This document shows, in pieces, positions 63,001 through 64,000 of a DNA stretch of 64,000 nucleotides. Position 1 is the stretch's first letter; each line of letters starts with the position of its first letter. The translations under genes were made by a program, and so were the position numbers. Source of the DNA: Gammaproteobacteria bacterium HGW-Gammaproteobacteria-13 (lineage in GTDB: Bacteria > Pseudomonadota > Gammaproteobacteria > Pseudomonadales > Pseudomonadaceae); assembly GCA_002840155.1 (NCBI GenBank), contig PGZH01000009.1, positions 186,001 to 250,000 of the forward strand, given 5' to 3'. Under the pieces are notes generated by a model, which ran no database searches, had not been told where the DNA came from, and saw only the letters and a list, made by a program, of their open reading frames with translations.

Positions 63001-63548
63001 CTGACCAGGCACTGAGCAAGGCCGTGGCGCGCTACTACTTCAAGCTCTTGGCCTACAAGGACGAGTACGAAGTGGCGCGGCTGTACAGCGACGGCAGTTT
63101 TATCCGCCAGCTGGAGTCGCAGTTCAGCGGCGACTACCGCCTGGAATTCCACCTGGCACCTAGCTGGCTGAGCAAGCCGGATGCCAGCACCGGCGAGCCG
63201 CGCAAGCGTCAGTTCGGCGCCTGGATGCTCAAGGCCTTCGGCGTACTGGCCAAGTTCAAGTTTCTGCGTGGCACCCCGCTGGACCTGTTCGGCTACAGCG
63301 CCGAGCGCCGGCTTGAGCTGCAGCTGATCGACGACTACGAGCAGGATCTGGACTACCTGCTCAAGGAACTCAACGCCGACAACTACCGCACCGCGCTGGC
63401 CCTGGCCGAGTTGCCGGAGCAGATCCGCGGCTATGGCCACGTCAAGGAACGCAGCCTGGCCAAGGTGCGCGAGCAGAGCAGCCAGCTCAAAGCGCGCATG
63501 CTGGTCAGCGAAATCCAAGCCGTGCAGCTGTTCGAGCCTGCAGCCTAA
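60081..63548 (+). CDS. Indolepyruvate ferredoxin oxidoreductase (fused IorA-IorB type)
   Basis: A 1155-residue single-chain 2-oxoacid:acceptor oxidoreductase that decarboxylates aryl pyruvates to acyl-CoA thioesters. Thiamine diphosphate domains: ISGYRGSPLGNLD (about 51), GATWIGQAPF and NLGDGTYFHSGQLALRAAVA (about 493-512). Iron-sulfur cysteines CEGCGDCSVKSNCLS (about 634) and SCNKDFSCVEGFC follow. The gamma-like domain begins WNILLPGVGGSGVTTVGALLG (about 715). GGAG precedes ATG 60081. Together with the dehydrogenase at 63630 it suggests transamination or oxidation of aromatic or branched amino acids followed by oxidative decarboxylation. Confidence 0.93.
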   Translation: MSLAEIRLDDKYRLATGHLYLTGTQALTRLPMLQKQRDAAHGLNTACFISGYRGSPLGNLDKSLWDAKQYLKDNHIHFQPGVNEELAATSVWGSQQTSLFPGARYDGVFAMWYGKGPGVDRCGDVFKHGNSAGVSEHGGVLLLAGDDHGCKSSSIANQSEHAFIAASIPVLNPANVQEILDYGIIGWELSRYSGCWVALKTIAENVDSSAVVDVDPLRMQVKIPEDFQLPEDGVYIRWPDPPLAQEARLNTYKIYAARAFALANNLNQIKLDSPNPRLGIITTGKSYLDVRQALDDLGLDEALCAQVGLRVLKVGMSWPLEPVSVHEFAEGLDEILVVEEKRSIIEDQLTGQLYNWPVGKRPVVVGEFDEAGHSLLPNLSELTPAMIARAIAKRLAPIYSSASIDERLAFLAAKEASLAAPKHTTVRTPHFCSGCPHNTSTKLPEGSRAQGGIGCHYMTQWMDRNTDTFTQMGGEGATWIGQAPFTDTPHIFQNLGDGTYFHSGQLALRAAVAAGVNITYKILYNDAVAMTGGQPIDGELRVDQLSQQVFAEGVKRIALVTDEPEKYPTRTTFAPIVTFHHRRDLDAVQRELREFQGCSVIIYDQTCATEKRRRRKRGKLVDPQKRAFINSAVCEGCGDCSVKSNCLSVLPLETELGRKREIDQNSCNKDFSCVEGFCPSFVTVHGGSLRKPTAVGLGALFIALPEPRQPALDRPWNILLPGVGGSGVTTVGALLGMAAHIEGKGCSVLDQAGLAQKFGPVITHIRVAAKQDDIFAVRIAAGETDLLLGCDLVVSASEEALAKLNDKIAHAVVNSHEAATAEFTRNPDAQVPGAAMREALIEAVGASKTHFVDASRLATRLLGDSIATNLFMLGFAYQKGLVPVSAEAINKAIELNGVAVQLNQQAFLWGRRAAHDAVAVERLAKPEVIEAPHCQTLEDIIADRVVRLTAYQNAAYAERYREQVARVQQIDNSADQALSKAVARYYFKLLAYKDEYEVARLYSDGSFIRQLESQFSGDYRLEFHLAPSWLSKPDASTGEPRKRQFGAWMLKAFGVLAKFKFLRGTPLDLFGYSAERRLELQLIDDYEQDLDYLLKELNADNYRTALALAELPEQIRGYGHVKERSLAKVREQSSQLKARMLVSEIQAVQLFEPAA

Positions 63549-63570
63549 CAACCCCCCGACGCTTATAACC

Positions 63571-63599
63571 TTCACCCTCTCCCTTAACCGGGAGAGGGC
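63571..63599. repeat. CCCTCTCCC-type REP-like palindrome
   Basis: ACCCTCTCCCTTAACCGGGA then GAGGG. A related element lies in the nrdA-nrdB gap. Confidence 0.65.
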
Positions 63600-63629
63600 G
63601 ACCTCTTACAACAAAAAAACGAGGCACCT

Positions 63630-64000
63630 ATGTCCGTGTTTTCCCATATCGATTTCGACCACCACGAGCAGGTGGTCTACGGCCACGACAAGGCCAGCGG
63701 CCTGCGGGCGATTATCGCCATTCACAACAGCAACCTCGGCCCGGCTCTCGGCGGTTGCCGCATGTGGAACTACGCCAATGACGATGAAGCGCTGCGCGAT
63801 GTGCTGCGCCTGTCACGCGGCATGACCTACAAATCGGCCCTGGCCAACCTGCCGCTGGGTGGCGGCAAAGCCGTGATCATCGGCGACCCGCATACCGGCA
63901 AGAGCGCGGCGCTGTTCCAGGCCATGGGTGATTTTGTCGACAGCCTCGGCGGGCGCTATATCACCGCCGCCGACTCCGGCACCGGCGTTGCGGAAATGCA
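63630..64000 (+). CDS. Leu/Phe/Val dehydrogenase family protein, 3' end beyond window
   Basis: An open frame of 123 codons to the window edge, starting [24 protein letters not shown] lies seven bases before ATG 63630. The [19 protein letters not shown] block (about 37-55), the [20 protein letters not shown] block (about 62-81, with the substrate-binding and catalytic Lys residues) and AADSGTGV are diagnostic of the Glu/Leu/Phe/Val dehydrogenase family, in the branch with the short N-terminus. The enzyme oxidatively deaminates an amino acid to the 2-oxo acid, which the upstream oxidoreductase could take. The NAD domain lies outside the window. Confidence 0.9.
   Translation, partial: MSVFSHIDFDHHEQVVYGHDKASGLRAIIAIHNSNLGPALGGCRMWNYANDDEALRDVLRLSRGMTYKSALANLPLGGGKAVIIGDPHTGKSAALFQAMGDFVDSLGGRYITAADSGTGVAEM

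Overview
The window is a stretch of Pseudomonas chromosome. The main evidence is gene order. The block aruC-aruF-aruG-aruD-aruB-(small gene)-aruE-ltaE-alaS-lysC-rsmA-tRNA-Ser-tRNA-Arg, the pair amrZ next to phnC, the block rluA/minE-minD-minC/lpxL, and nrdB-nrdA followed by an RstA/RstB-like two-component pair all follow the order known in Pseudomonas aeruginosa and relatives. Codon use is GC-rich, and many short palindromic REP elements of Pseudomonas type fill the gaps. The oadGAB sodium-pump operon and a REP family reading GTAGGGTGGATGACG suggest the mendocina/alcaligenes/stutzeri side of the genus, but the species cannot be fixed from this window.

Layout. 1-7.5 kb holds single genes: an edge-truncated protein, a MerR regulator divergent from a membrane protein over a shared operator, MdaB quinone reductase, an antibiotic-biosynthesis-monooxygenase-like protein, ecotin, a PAS-GAF-GGDEF diguanylate cyclase, a Nudix hydrolase, a GNAT protein and a methyltransferase. 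7.5-11.3 kb is a repeat-rich zone. It has at least five REP copies around a REP-associated tyrosine transposase (RAYT), three copies of a longer modular repeat, two lipoproteins and a small membrane protein. 11.3-13.0 kb is an AT-rich gene for a lone OLD-family ATPase/nuclease, a candidate phage-defence gene. 13.1-17.7 kb carries class Ia ribonucleotide reductase (nrdB, nrdA). A 715-bp regulatory gap with NrdR-box-like and DnaA-box sequences separates nrdA from the divergent two-component genes (18.4-20.7 kb).

20.9-26.0 kb carries rluA, the minCDE cell-division operon, a lipid A acyltransferase and a patatin-like phospholipase. 26.4-34.2 kb is the arginine succinyltransferase (AST) pathway, which degrades arginine to glutamate and succinate, preceded by two ArgR half-sites. 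34.5-40.4 kb holds threonine aldolase, alaS, aspartokinase, rsmA and three tRNAs. 41.4-46.2 kb holds mgtE and the Na+-translocating oxaloacetate decarboxylase oadGAB.

46.4-57.8 kb has amrZ and then a full C-P lyase operon, phnCDEFGHIJKLMNP, behind a PHO box. It encodes uptake (CDE), regulation (F), the GHIJ core with ATPase partners K and L, and the downstream enzymes M, N and P. phnN carries an in-frame REP insertion. 58.0-64.0 kb holds an MFS permease, an Lrp/AsnC regulator, a fused indolepyruvate ferredoxin oxidoreductase and the start of a Leu/Phe/Val-type dehydrogenase, which together suggest aromatic or branched-chain amino-acid catabolism.

Most of the window is ordinary core genome. 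The least explained pieces are the lone OLD gene sitting 10 nt behind the nrdB terminator, the RAYT/REP cluster with its modular repeats, the REP inside phnN, and a 130-bp MITE-like element before aruE. No CRISPR array, prophage or integrase was seen.
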